Positions 40,838 to 51,546 of a stretch of 64,000 nucleotides of DNA are shown piece by piece. The notes beneath the pieces were generated by a model. It saw nothing but the letters and a program-made list of their open reading frames with translations, made no database searches and was not told the DNA's origin. Made by a program: the position numbers and the translations under genes. The stretch spans positions 29,438,061-29,502,060 of the forward strand of contig NC_056038.1 in assembly GCF_004379255.2 (NCBI RefSeq), written 5' to 3'. Positions within the stretch are counted from its first letter, which is position 1; every line of letters starts with the position of its first letter. The stretch is from Salvia splendens (Eukaryota; Streptophyta; Magnoliopsida; Lamiales; Lamiaceae).

Positions 40838-43102
40838 ATGTGCATCGATTACCGTAAGCTGAACAATGCGACCAGGAAGGACCATTTTCCCCTGCCGTTC
40901 ATCGACCAAATGTTGGAGAGATTAGCTGGGAAGAAGTTTTTCTGCTTCCTAGATGGGTACAGCGGGTATTTCCAAATTTACGTAGATCCTGAGGACCAGG
41001 ACAAGACTACTTTCACTTGCCCGTTTGGAACCTATGCATACCGTCGCATGCCCTTCGGCCTGTGCAACGCTCCAGGTACATTTCAACGATGTATGATGAG
41101 CATATTTTCTGATTTGATTGAGGATTGCATAGAGATATTCATGGATGATTTTACAGTTTACGGAGACTCGTTCGACTCTTGCCTTCACCATTTAGATATA
41201 GTTTTGGAGAGATGTCAAGCAAAGAGTTTGGTTTTGAACTTCGAAAAGTGCCATTTTATGGTCGCCGAAGGGATAGTTTTAGGACACGTGGTCTCAGAGA
41301 GAGGTATCCAAGTGGATCGAGCCAAGGTAGATGTTATATCCAAATTACCATTCCCTACTGATCAGAAGGGAATAAGGGGTTTTCTGGGGCACGCCGGATT
41401 TTATCGAAGATTTATCAAGGATTTCTCCAAGATCGCCCAGCCCCTTACTAGATTACTTCAGAATGACGTGGAATTCATCTTTGATGAGCAATGCAAGGCT
41501 GCTTTCAACCTTCTCAAGGAAAAGTTGATATCCGCACCTATCATAAGGGCTCCTGACTGGAACCATCCGTTCGAAGTAATGTGCGACGCCAGCGATTTTG
41601 CGGTAGGAGTCGTGCTGGGTCAAAGGATCGACGGGAAGAGGTACGTAATTTTTTATGCGTCCAAGACTTTAAATCAAGCCCAGCGGAATTACGATACCAC
41701 TGAAAAGGAGATACTGGCAGTGGTGTATTCTTTCGAGAAGTTCAGGCCATATTTGTTGGGATCTAAGGTCATAGTGTACACTGACCATGCGGCGATTAAG
41801 TATCTGAGTGCCAAGAAGGAATCCAAACCACGCTTGATCCGATGGGTACTCTTGCTACAAGAATTTGACTGGGAGGTAGAAGATAAGCGAGGAGTCGAGA
41901 ACAAAGTGGCGGACCATTTGAGCAGAATAGTGCAAGATGGAAACGGTGACGAAGTGCATGATAAATTTCCAGAGGAACATTTGTGTGAGGTGATTTTTGT
42001 GCCCAGAAAAATTGATTGGGAAGAAGTGTTCAAGCTTACTGGTCAGAATGATACAGCAAAAGGAAAAGAGAAGGTAGGGCAAGAGCCTTGGTACGCGGAC
42101 CTGGCCAACTACCTGGTAACTGGAGAGCTTCCAGAAGTGCCAAGTGTTACCAAAGCCCAAAGAATGAAGATCAAGAGTGAAACGAAATACTACTTTTGGG
42201 ACGACCCCTATTTGTGGAGGATAGGGTCCGATCAAGTGATAAGGAGGTGCATTCCTGACTGGGATCAGCGGGATGTTTTGACCCACTGCCATTCGTTAGC
42301 ATGCGGAGGACATTTCGGGTCCAAGAAGACGGCTAGGAAGATTTTGGATAGCGGCTTTTATTGGCCAACCCTCAACAAAGATGCGTACGAGTTTTGCAGA
42401 AGTTGTGAGCGTTGCCAACTGACCGGTGGAATATCTGCCCGGGATGAAATGCCACAGGTACCCGTAATAGTTTGCGAGTTATTCGACATATGGGGAATGG
42501 ATTTCATGGGGCCTTTCCCTTCATCCTATGGGAATCTGTATATCCTAGTTGTTGTAGACTACGTCTCCAAATGGGTGGAAGCCAAGGCCACAGGCACGTG
42601 TGAAGCCAAGGAAGTGGCCAAATTCTTGAAGAGTCATATCTTCAGCCGATTCGGTGTGCCCAGGGCGATCATATCCGATCAAGGTACACACTTCTGTAAT
42701 CGCACAATTGAAGCTTTAATGAAGAAATACGGTGTGCACCATAGACTATCCAGCCCTTACCATCCGCAAGCAAATGGTCAAGCAGAAATCTCTAACCGCG
42801 AAATAAAGAAAATTTTGGAGAAGACGGTGAACACTTCTAGGAAGGATTGGAGTGTAAGGTTAGAGGATGCTCTCTGGGCGTATCGAACAGCCTACAAGAC
42901 TCCCATAGGCATGTCCCCTTACCGGATTGTCTTTGGAAAGATGTGCCATTTACCAGTTGGAATCGAGCATCGAGCATACTGGGCAGTACAGAAAGTGAAT
43001 ATGGATGCTACAGCCTGTGAAGAGGAAAGGAAGCTGCAACTGCAGGAGCTTGAGGAACTTAGATTGGAGTCATTCGATTCCGCCATGTGGTACAAAGAAT
43101 GA
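40838..43102 (+). CDS. Element C RT, RNase H and integrase
   Basis: Same frame as the previous segment. RT has [35 protein letters not shown] and FMDD (near 41140). RNase H has [31 protein letters not shown] and [11 protein letters not shown]. Integrase has HHCC ([15 protein letters not shown] ... [11 protein letters not shown]) and DDE ([33 protein letters not shown]). It ends at TGA 43100-43102 (WYKE*), where fragment D has Arg (KERTKLW). Domains look intact apart from the stops. Confidence 0.9.
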   Translation: MCIDYRKLNNATRKDHFPLPFIDQMLERLAGKKFFCFLDGYSGYFQIYVDPEDQDKTTFTCPFGTYAYRRMPFGLCNAPGTFQRCMMSIFSDLIEDCIEIFMDDFTVYGDSFDSCLHHLDIVLERCQAKSLVLNFEKCHFMVAEGIVLGHVVSERGIQVDRAKVDVISKLPFPTDQKGIRGFLGHAGFYRRFIKDFSKIAQPLTRLLQNDVEFIFDEQCKAAFNLLKEKLISAPIIRAPDWNHPFEVMCDASDFAVGVVLGQRIDGKRYVIFYASKTLNQAQRNYDTTEKEILAVVYSFEKFRPYLLGSKVIVYTDHAAIKYLSAKKESKPRLIRWVLLLQEFDWEVEDKRGVENKVADHLSRIVQDGNGDEVHDKFPEEHLCEVIFVPRKIDWEEVFKLTGQNDTAKGKEKVGQEPWYADLANYLVTGELPEVPSVTKAQRMKIKSETKYYFWDDPYLWRIGSDQVIRRCIPDWDQRDVLTHCHSLACGGHFGSKKTARKILDSGFYWPTLNKDAYEFCRSCERCQLTGGISARDEMPQVPVIVCELFDIWGMDFMGPFPSSYGNLYILVVVDYVSKWVEAKATGTCEAKEVAKFLKSHIFSRFGVPRAIISDQGTHFCNRTIEALMKKYGVHHRLSSPYHPQANGQAEISNREIKKILEKTVNTSRKDWSVRLEDALWAYRTAYKTPIGMSPYRIVFGKMCHLPVGIEHRAYWAVQKVNMDATACEEERKLQLQELEELRLESFDSAMWYKE

Positions 43103-43396
43103 ACTAAATTATGGCATGATCGAAATCTGAGGACTAAGGAGCTCCATGTTGGCCAGAAAGTACTACTCTTCCAGTCAAGATTGAAGCTTATGCCAGGGAA
43201 ACTCAAGTCCAAATGGACAGGACCTTACATCATAACTGCACTCCGGTCCAACGGGGCAGTAGAAATTTCAGGGAGTTTTTCTAACTCTGAACCTTTCATA
43301 GTAAATGGGCATAGGTTGAAAATATTCAGGGATAATAGCGAGGTGGGTGTAGTGGATGAAATTCCACTACAGCCACTTACATCGGTTTCATACTGA
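43103..43396 (+). CDS. Element C integrase C-terminal segment
   Basis: In the same frame after the TGA at 43100. Residues such as LKLMPGKLKSKWTGPYIIT form the C-terminal DNA-binding part of integrase, ending SVSY* at 43394-43396. It can only be made if the upstream stop is bypassed. Confidence 0.85.
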   Translation, partial: TKLWHDRNLRTKELHVGQKVLLFQSRLKLMPGKLKSKWTGPYIITALRSNGAVEISGSFSNSEPFIVNGHRLKIFRDNSEVGVVDEIPLQPLTSVSY

Positions 43397-44030
43397 TCAG
43401 TAAGATAGGAATTTGGAATTCCGCGCGGCCAGTTTCCCTTTGAGAATAGTATGCATATACTGGCCAAGTTGAATTCCAAATTACCTAAGAAAGTTGTAAA
43501 TATTGTAAATACGTAATTAATTTTTTGCACGCTAGATAATTCCTAAAAATCAAAAAAAAAATATTTTCGGGCCTTAATTTTAATTTGAAGTGCGCATTGA
43601 CCAAAGGATTGCTTATCTGGTGCTATTTCAAAATGTTATTTAAGTGCCCATTTAAATTAGTCTCCTTTTTTAGGCAAGTAGAGGAGGAATTATGGAAAGG
43701 ACGAATATTTGAATTAAAGCTTGTGCAGCTTTTGCAGGGTGACAGCAAGAGAAATGGCGCGTGAGCAGAGGGAAAAGACGCTCGGACCAATCAGAGGCCA
43801 GCAACATCAACCGCCCTTCCCGTCTGAAGCGTCGCGACCGGCTACCCCTGATAACCGGTTACAACCACCTGCAACTGCTCTCTCTCACCCGAATTAAACT
43901 TACCGTCCCAACACTTTTCCCTCACAAACCCTCATTTTCAATTCAAGAATCCTTGTCCATCTCTCTCGCGGAAACATCATTCTCAACCCTCAACCCTACC
44001 TTTTCACCACTAAATCGCAGATTTCCACTC
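43397..44030 (+). other. Spacer between pol and the env-like ORF of element C
   Basis: AT-rich, then a C/T-rich run just before the env-like ATG (CTCTCTCACCC, CCATCTCTCTCG). Fragment D has the same layout (50926-51546). The env-like mRNA may begin or be spliced here, but no clear signal was found. Confidence 0.5.
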
Positions 44031-47000
44031 ATGGGGAAGAAAGCTTTCGCCCATAAAATCAAACCGCGCCGCCAAGAAACCCAGGAGGCACAACCACAGT
44101 AAAATCCACCGCCACCAGCACCGACCGCTCAGCCACCACCTATGATTTCCATGGATGCCATGATGGCATTTCTTCATCAACAGGACCCTACTCGGGACTG
44201 GACGGCGGCATTGACTGGTTTTGATCAAATGGGGGTAGGAACCACACCCAGTGAACTCCCGCTTGCGCCGGACAGTCATGCAGCAGATTCAGTGCCGAAT
44301 TCGGCAGAGCTCGACGCTATCACCGCACATTACGACTCCGACTCTGAGGAGCGTACGAAAAAGTCGAGTCAAGGCAAGACAACTCCGGAGGAGGGGAGCG
44401 AAGGAACAGAGAAAACGCCCGAAGCGGAGCCGGTAGTTCAAGAAGTGAGAAGGCCGGAAATAGATTTGAATGAATCGGCCAGAAAACAAGGCCTAATGAC
44501 AGACGAAGAATTTGACTCGATTCTGAACAGGGTTAACCAGAGAGAAGAGGACACTACACCAATGGCTGAGGGTCTAGACCTCGCATTGGGGGCAGCAGGA
44601 AACAGGGAGAAAGCCACATCAGGAAACATACCGGAAGGCCGACCTTTCCAGTTGGTAGGAGGGGAAGGAGAAGCACCGAGTAAAGAAAAAGAACCAGTAG
44701 ATCCCCGAGTAGAAGTAGGGGATGGTAGAATGCAGGTAGGAGAGGAGGAAATAGATGCAGAAACCAATGAACCAGAACCGGTGGCACCTCCGGTAGTGAA
44801 GCCCAAGCCCATAAAGCGGAAACTGGTGGTGAAAGCAGACCCCAAGGCAGACTCGCCCAAACCGCGGAGAATTTCGCAGAGATGCTTGGGAAGGTGGGCA
44901 GCTAGTAGGGCGAAGCCGAACACAGAGGCAGATCCCGTGGAAATCTTGAGTGAAGAGGAGAGGACCACTCCCACAAAACCTGGGGAGGAGTCTTTACCTG
45001 TTACTGACCTAGAGGATACTGCAGTGGAAACCGAAGCGGTCTCTCCAACACTGAGTGGCCAAGGTGAAGAGGCTGACGGGATGGCTGAGGGTCTGGACCT
45101 CGCATCCAGGTCAGTAGGCCACAGGGAGACCGGTCCTACTACCCAGTACCCATTTTCAACACAAGCTGAGAAAGAACCCGAAGTAGAGAACGACAAAGCT
45201 GAGGAGGAAGCCAGGTACCAGATAGAAAGAAAAAGGAAAGGAAAAGCCGTTGTGAAGAACAAGCCGAGTACCAAAAAACCGCGTACCGTGAACACAGGCA
45301 TCGTGATCACTGAGGCTGACCAGAGGACCCCATCAAACCGGCAAACACAGAGTGATAGTGAATATGAGATCAGTGAAGAATCTGAATCCGATAGCGATAC
45401 GACCATGGAAGATGAGGAGTACAAGGAGCAGCAACTCCCTAACGATCATCGGGAACTATTGCATCCACCTGCAGAACCACTCCGATATAAGCGTTGGACG
45501 GTGGAGCTCACAGATGACGTGGTGGAGGGGATGCAATTTTTTGACTTCAAGGAGCTCCAATCCATCTATCGCACCAAGAACGCAAAAGGCAAGAAGGTTA
45601 AGTGTGGAAAGGTAATTCATCTCCCCTCGTTAGATGAATTGAAGGTTCGGGAATCGTTTCTCGCCCTTTTCCACGAATTGGGTTTTGAATGGCTGTTAAG
45701 GAATGAGAATTTGAATGTTCCGGTCGATTTGGCCAAAGAATTTTTCGCGACCTTTCGATTCAAGGTCACAACGGATTTGGATGTAGAGTGCATCAGTTTC
45801 AGAGTATTTGGAGGAGAGATTAGGATGAATTTGATTGAATGGACTGTTCGGCTAGGGATATGCAGTTTGGAGGAGGCCATAGGGCCCGAGTGGAGAGATA
45901 GGGAGCGGGGGATTCCCCGCAGGCATGTGGACTTTGAGCCCCAGGTAGCTTGGGAAGAGCTTACTCACCCCGGGGCAGGACAGTTTCAGTCCACTATCTC
46001 CCGATCTATCCATCTCAACGATCCTAATCTACGCCTGGTTCAACTCTTCTTGGGTTACAACCTTTTAGGACAGTCGAATTCGGCAGTCCGGACATCGATG
46101 ACGGAATTGTATCTTATGTGGTGTGCCAAGAGAGGCAAGAAGTTGCACTTAGGGTTCTGGACTGCATACACATGTCACCTCATCGCTACCTAACCAGCAC
46201 GGAATATTTCCCTCTGCCATATATTGGGAATCTTTGTGAGAAACAACGTCACCGTTTCAGAGGACAAAGACTTAACCCCCTTGACGATGGTGGACGCCCC
46301 AGGATTGTTTGATACCCCCCTATTCGTCCGGACGAATGCGGTATACATGAGGCAAGGCGTGCCACACTTCTACGCGATGGGAGAGGAAGCTACACCCACT
46401 GCTCGGTTGGCAGCAGCTCATGAAGCACCGGCACACGACCAGAGACAAGAGGGGATGGAAAAAGCTGTGGAGAAGATAGCGGAGGGAAGCAGACAGATAA
46501 GGGCAGAAATGATCGGATTGGCATCGGACAGGAACAGCGTCAAGCCAGAATGGAGAAGGAAATGGATGAAGTTAGAGAGGAGAATAAGCAATTGAAAGCA
46601 GAGAATGGTCAAGCTAGCGGCAGTGATGGAAAGGATGTTGGAGAGATCTGCAGAGCAGAAGACATTGGCTCAAAAGCAAGACGCTATGGAAACGTTAGTG
46701 ACTACTTTGGGAGAGGAAAACCATCGATTAATCACGGAGATGGGCCGGATGGCATCCGTGATAGATGTGTTGTTGGAAGAAGTGACCAGCCGGAAGAAAG
46801 AACAAGCTACAGGAACAAGCGGCCATGGAGGCCAGGACGATGAGACCCACCCCACCAGAGACAATGATAGACGAGCCCGAGGAAGAGAACGCCGAGGGTG
46901 CCGGCAGCAGCCGAGGAACCGGCGAAGGAGAGTGAGGATCACACTGGAACGGAAGAGGAACCCCTGGAAAAGCAGCCTACACCACCTGCCCCACGGAGGA

Positions 47001-47033
47001 GCAGGAGACTTCGCTAAGACCACCCCCATCTGA
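44031..47033 (+). CDS. Env-like ORF of element C (ATHILA ORF-1 type), interrupted
   Basis: The third ORF of Athila elements, often called env-like; its role is unknown. The ATG at 44031 (MGKK) is conserved in fragment D. One frame runs for about 1000 codons with in-frame TAA at 44100-44102 and 46191-46193. A short coiled-coil part near 46530-46605 lies in another frame, implying two compensating indels; a TGA ends the first frame at 46593. Order: basic start; long acidic, Glu/Pro/Ser-rich region with twice-used MAEGLDLA; nuclear-signal-like KRKGKAVVKNK; then a globular domain (ISFRVFGGEIRMNLIEWTV, LRLVQLFLGYNLLGQSNSAV, LYLMWCAKRGKKLHLGFWTA) matching ATHILA ORF-1 proteins; C-terminal coiled coil. 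No signal peptide or clear membrane span was seen. Confidence 0.78.
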
Positions 47034-47129
47034 CCAGTTAGTTTTTTTTCTTTTTATTTTCTCGTTTTAGCTCTTCGTTTGTTTTAATTGTGTTTTGTGT
47101 GTCTAGGTAGTATAATTTCTATTTGTGCG

Positions 47130-47498
47130 CAAACCCCCTTCATAACACTTAGCCTATTCTATAGTCTAAGTGTGAGAAGTTAAGGGTTTGTCTTTTGACG
47201 CATGTGTTGTGTTTTCTGTTTTTCGTAAGCATGATTGACGCACATTTAGTCCGTTGCACGGCCTAAGTGTGAGGAGTTTTGTATATATATGTGTTTTGTT
47301 GGTTGCTGTTAGGTTTTCAAAATCTCACACTTAGCCTATTCCATAGTCTAAGTGTGAGAAGTTTTAGTTTTAATTTGTTGTTTTGTCTGTTTGTCTATGT
47401 GTTCATCATACTGGCCATTACCTTTTTCCACTTCACAGCCCTATCTGAGGGCAGACACTTGTGAAGTGGGAGGGGGGGACGCAATGACCAGTATGATG
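47130..47498 (+). other. Cluster of four stem-loops in the element C 3'UTR
   Basis: H1 47130-47190 (CAAACCC...GGGTTTG outside CACTTAG/CTAAGTG). H2 47241-47271 (CACATTTAG/CTAAGTGTG). H3 47323-47359 (TCTCACACTTAG/CTAAGTGTGAGA, a 12-bp perfect stem). H4 47404-47498: a 16-bp outer stem with one mismatch (CATCATACTGGCCATT), an inner 10-bp stem (CCACTTCACA/TGTGAAGTGG) and an apical CCCT/AGGG. All four recur in fragment D. Confidence 0.75.
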
Positions 47499-48828
47499 AG
47501 TATGTGTATATGTGTAGTTTTTGTGTTCGTGCTTGTGTTAGTGTCCTGTTAGGTTTAGTTTTTGTGTTGATTGGGCTTAAAACTCAACCGTCTTGAGCTG
47601 ACGGTGAAGGGAACTGAGGGAGATAAGACGTGCTGGAAAACCGAAACCACCCTCCCTAGTACCTCCTAGTCAGGATAGATGATGTGAGTATGAGAGAAAA
47701 GCCCATACTTAGAGCCAAGCGTGAAAGCCCTCTTAAAATGTGAGTTATAAGCTTTTAAGTGGAACTACTTTCCACATATATGGAAAAGAAAGAGAGGCTG
47801 CCACAAATTGCCTAGGATGAAGTGACCACGGGTAGCAAAGACTGAAGGCAGTAGGAAACCCCCCATCTAAAAAAAAAAAAAAAAAACCACCCTTAGAACC
47901 TTTTTTTCCTAACTCTTTTACCCAGATAAATACCCCTAGCCACTGGGACTGTGTGTGTGCAAAGCGTGAGGCGAATGAAGCCTACTGGCCAGAAAGATGT
48001 ACAAGAAAGCAGACTCCAGCTGGGCAAGAAGGTTCGGAAGAAAATCGACCAGGGAGTTATCCCGGGTCCACAAAAAAGAAAAAAAAGAGGGGGGAGAAGA
48101 GAAGAAGAAGGAATAAGGGTGGCGAAGCCACAAAAAAAAAAAAAAGAGAGAGAAGAATGTGGAGAAAAATGGTCAGAAACTTGACCACAAAAAAAGAGAA
48201 GGAATAAGGGTGGCAAAGCCACAAGATGATACTGAACAGTTGGAGACCCAAGCCAGAAGCGCCAGCTAAAAAGCAACTGATCAAAAGCCTACAGCACACA
48301 GTTCTCCCGCATTAATAAAATAGAAATTTTGAAAACTTAGAGCCTTAGGAACATCTACCCCAAAACGCTGCAACCCAATAGCCCCATTACAAGCCTTTAA
48401 GTCCTTCAGTAGCTGCACGTGAGATCTAAGTCCGAAGCAAGTGTGGTTGAGCATATGAGAGAATGCGGTCCTAACATTCCTGGTGAGGTATGAGAGACCG
48501 AGTGAATCTAGTGTTTGGCCGAGGAGTTTGGGCGATCTTGACAAACGGATGTACTGACCAGGAAGGAAATGGGGGGTGGCAGGAGTTCAAGGCTGTCTAA
48601 GGCCGGATTGCACCAGATCCCGAGATAAAGGATGGTTGAAAATATAGCCCAATCTTTGTGTTTTTGTGTTTGTGTGTTTTTTTTCTGTGTTTGACCAAGT
48701 GTTTTTTCCTTGCGTCGAGTCTAGTTTAGGTAGAGTCGGTCAGGGGAGTAACCAGGCTAGAATTCGACTTTTTCGTTTTTGTTTGTTCTTCACGCTTGAG
48801 GACAAGCATGTGGTAAGTGTGAGCAGTT
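47499..48828 (+). other. Element C 3' untranslated region before the LTR
   Basis: No coding domain. It contains an A-rich tract (47871-47886), purine-rich DNA and two copies of AAGGAATAAGGGTGGC(G/A)AAGCCACAA (near 48109 and 48200), which recur in fragment D. CGCTTGAGGACAAGCATG (48793-48810) and AAGTGTGAGCAGTT lie where the polypurine tract is expected. Short ORFs on both strands are low-complexity and are not annotated. Confidence 0.6.
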
Positions 48829-50142
48829 TGATAAGTCGTATTCTAGGCCTAGGTTACTGGTCAGTATGATGTGCGTAATTGAATTATATCTGCAAAAACT
48901 AGTTGCTTAAGCGTGCAGGGTAAGCATTCTAGCCAGTAGGCAGAGTTTCAGACACTTCAAGTGAAAAGGGCGTCAGGACGATTACGTACTGACCAGTATA
49001 CATGCAAATATGGCTCGAGATGGAGAAGGAGGATAGCTGGGACTGCTCAATCACAATTAAGGGCAAAGAAGTCATCTCACCGCAAGGTCTTACCCTAAAA
49101 ATCAAGGGTAAGCCTCCCTATAAAGGAAGCCACTTGGAGAGAGAAAAGAAAATTTTATCATCATCATCATCACTCTTAGGTAGAATTCTCTCGGAGTTCA
49201 GTCCTTCAGCCCAGTCCAGAATCTCGTTTCTCGCCACTTGCCATGGTCACTTGAAGATTTAGATGTTCCCAGAATTCCAGATCGTTCGTTCCAGCCAGCA
49301 GAACCGTAGTTAGAGATATCATCGCCCGGAGTGGCAAACACTTTTACTCGCTTTCGTAGTTTAATTCGCTTGCTTTCTTTACGTTGGATCTTTTGTTGCT
49401 TTTGGATATTTTCTGTTTTGAAGTACTTGTGGAAGATCCGAACGTGTTTATGCTAATGAAGTTGATTTCCGTTTCGTATATTGTGTCATTTTCTTTTCCT
49501 TTCTATTCCGCCTAGTTAGCTCAGATCTAAGATTCCTTTGTGTTTTTTAAGTGCTGAAACTTTTTGTTTCCATCAAAATTCCTTTAGTTAAGTGTGGAAC
49601 TGTTGATCGTGAGTGAATCGCTGCATGTGAAGTCTTGTTTGAGTTCGTTTTCGTTTTCCTGCTGATCAGTATGCGGAGTTGCATTTTCTGTGCTTGATTT
49701 AAGATTTGGTGTTCGTATTTGTGGATCTGTGTTCGCGAATTGATAAACTGTGTTTCCGTGTTGAATCTGGAATTGTTTTCTGATTTCAGTTTGTGTTGCT
49801 GAAGAAGATGATGTCCTGTCAAATGTTGGGGACCACTTGCTTTTTAGATGCTTTTTGCTTTTTTTTACTTTTTGTCCTTTGCTTTTCGTTATAACCTGCA
49901 GATCTGTCAGCCCAGTCACCTTGACTACCACTACCCTCTGAATATTCTGTCTAGCCCAAAATAGAATCCCGTACCTTCCAAATATATCCTGTTACAAAAA
50001 TGTCTCCCTATTTCCACGTACACAGCTGCACCCCTACACTCCTTTCCCCATTCTAGTCAGTAGGAAATTACCTTTAAGTTCTTGCCTAGGTAGAGACTCA
50101 ACCGAGCGTGGTAGCTAACCAAACCATCCAGAATATCACAAT
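48829..50142 (+). repeat. Element C 3' LTR, 3'-truncated
   Basis: Matches the 5' LTR from TGATAAGTCG to CCAGAATATCAC, with a handful of substitutions and single-base indels, then breaks off about 190 bp before the LTR end. The next bases belong to an integrase sequence (fragment D). No target duplication is therefore preserved on this side. Confidence 0.9.
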
Positions 50143-50925
50143 GTTTTGTAGAAGCCAAGGCACGAGCACGTGTGAAGCAAGAGAGTTGCCAAGTTCCTCA
50201 AAAGTAACATTTAGTCGGTTCGGAGTACCAAGGGCCATAATATCCTATCAAGGCATCCATTTCTGAACTGCACCATCGAAGACTTGATGAAGAAGTACGG
50301 TGTGCACCACTGATTATCTAGCCCCTACACCCGCAAGCAAACTTAACCGAGAGATAAAGAGATCTAGAAAAAACCGTCAATCCTTCTAGGAAGGACTGGA
50401 GTATGAGGTTAGAGGATGCTCTATGGGCATATCGGACTGCCTATATAAAACTCCTATGAATGTCTCCATACATAATCATTTTCTGAAAGATGTGAGCACC
50501 GAGCATATTGGGCAGTACAACAAGTAAATGTGGATGCTACAGCCTGTGAAGAGGAAAGGAAGCTGCAGTTGCAGGAATTAGAGGAACTTAGATTGGAGTC
50601 GTTCGACTCAACCATGTGGTACAAAGAGAGAACTAAATTGTGGCACGACAGAAATCTGAGGACCAAGGATCTCCATGTTGGCTAGAAAGTACTACTCTTC
50701 TAGTCAAGATTGAAGCTCATGCCTGGAAAGCTCAAGTCGGAGTGGACAGGGCCTTATGTCATCACCGCACTCCGTTCTAATTGAGCAGTGGAGATTTCAG
50801 GGAGTCTTCCTAACTCTGAACCTTTTATCGTTAATGGACATAGGCTAAAAGTATTTAAGGACAACAGTGATGTGGCTGTGGTGGATGAGATTCCACTGCA
50901 ACCACATACTCAGGTTTCATACTGA
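50143..50925 (+). pseudogene. Fragment D integrase remnant
   Basis: Collinear with 42567-43396 of element C. Recognisable pieces include the GTGTGAAGC segment, the FGVPRAI region, the YGVHH region and the tail with GPYVIT, ending TTTCATACTGA. Small deletions and several stops (for example in the HF* and VG*KVLL positions) disable it. Where C has the TGA at 43100, D retains Arg. Confidence 0.82.
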
Positions 50926-51546
50926 CCGGTAGGACAAGGATTGGAATTCCACTTGGCTAGCTCCTTTTAGTGTGATTTACATATGCTGGCACAGTTCCAA
51001 TTTTCCTAAGGAGATGTAAATATGGTAAATATGTGGTAGTTAATTAATTTAACTGTTGCATGCAAGTTAATTTTAAGAAAACCTAAAATATTTTTCGGAC
51101 CTCAAATATTAATTGGGAGTACGTACTGACCACCAGCATACCCATGGTTGGTGAAACTCCCAATTTTATTTAAGTGTATATTTCACTTTGTTTCTAATCT
51201 AGGAAAATATAGGGGGAAATCATTAAGGGATGAAGTTTGAATTTGGGGGTTTGTTGCAGCTTTGCAGGGGGACAACGACTGGGAAGGCGCGTGTGTAGAG
51301 AAAGAGAGACGACGTCCAATCAGGGGGCAGAGCTCTCAACCGTCTCCCATATGAATCGGTGTGACCTGGAAACCGCCTGCAGCCGGTTACAATCCCTCAA
51401 CTGCCTTTTCCACCCTCATAATCAAACCGTCTCTCCCGTTTCACTTCAAAACCACCCTTACCTCCATCCCTCTCTCTAGAAATTTCCACCATTCTCTCCA
51501 CAAAAGCAACACCCGCATTACCACCAGAAATTCACCGAATTAAGCC

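Larger units (their letters stand above)
35581..43705 (+). repeat. Large duplication, copy 1
   Basis: From AGATCGAGGG in element B's RNase H, across the B/C junction, through the LTR, gag, pol and spacer of C. The same sequence recurs at 55881-64000, where the window ends. Offset is 20,300 at the start and 20,295 at the end. Confidence 0.92.
35720..50142 (+). mobile_element. Element C: Athila-like Ty3/gypsy with env-like ORF
   Basis: 14.4 kb inserted into element B: 5' LTR (35720-37223), PBS, gag, protease, RT, RNase H, integrase, a 0.6-kb spacer, an env-like ORF, a structured 3'UTR and a 3' LTR truncated about 190 bp before its end. The tRNA-Asp PBS, the env-like ORF of the ATHILA ORF-1 type and the 'CTTGAGGACAAGCATG' block before the 3' LTR fit the Athila lineage. 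Coding regions are mostly open but carry one frameshift and several in-frame stops. Confidence 0.9.

Noticed and set aside
44438..45424. Long minus-strand ORF of 328 codons opposite the env-like gene
   Set aside because: It is a Ser/Leu-rich mirror of an acidic, Glu/Pro-rich coding strand, with no splice structure or domain, unlike the antisense gene in element A.
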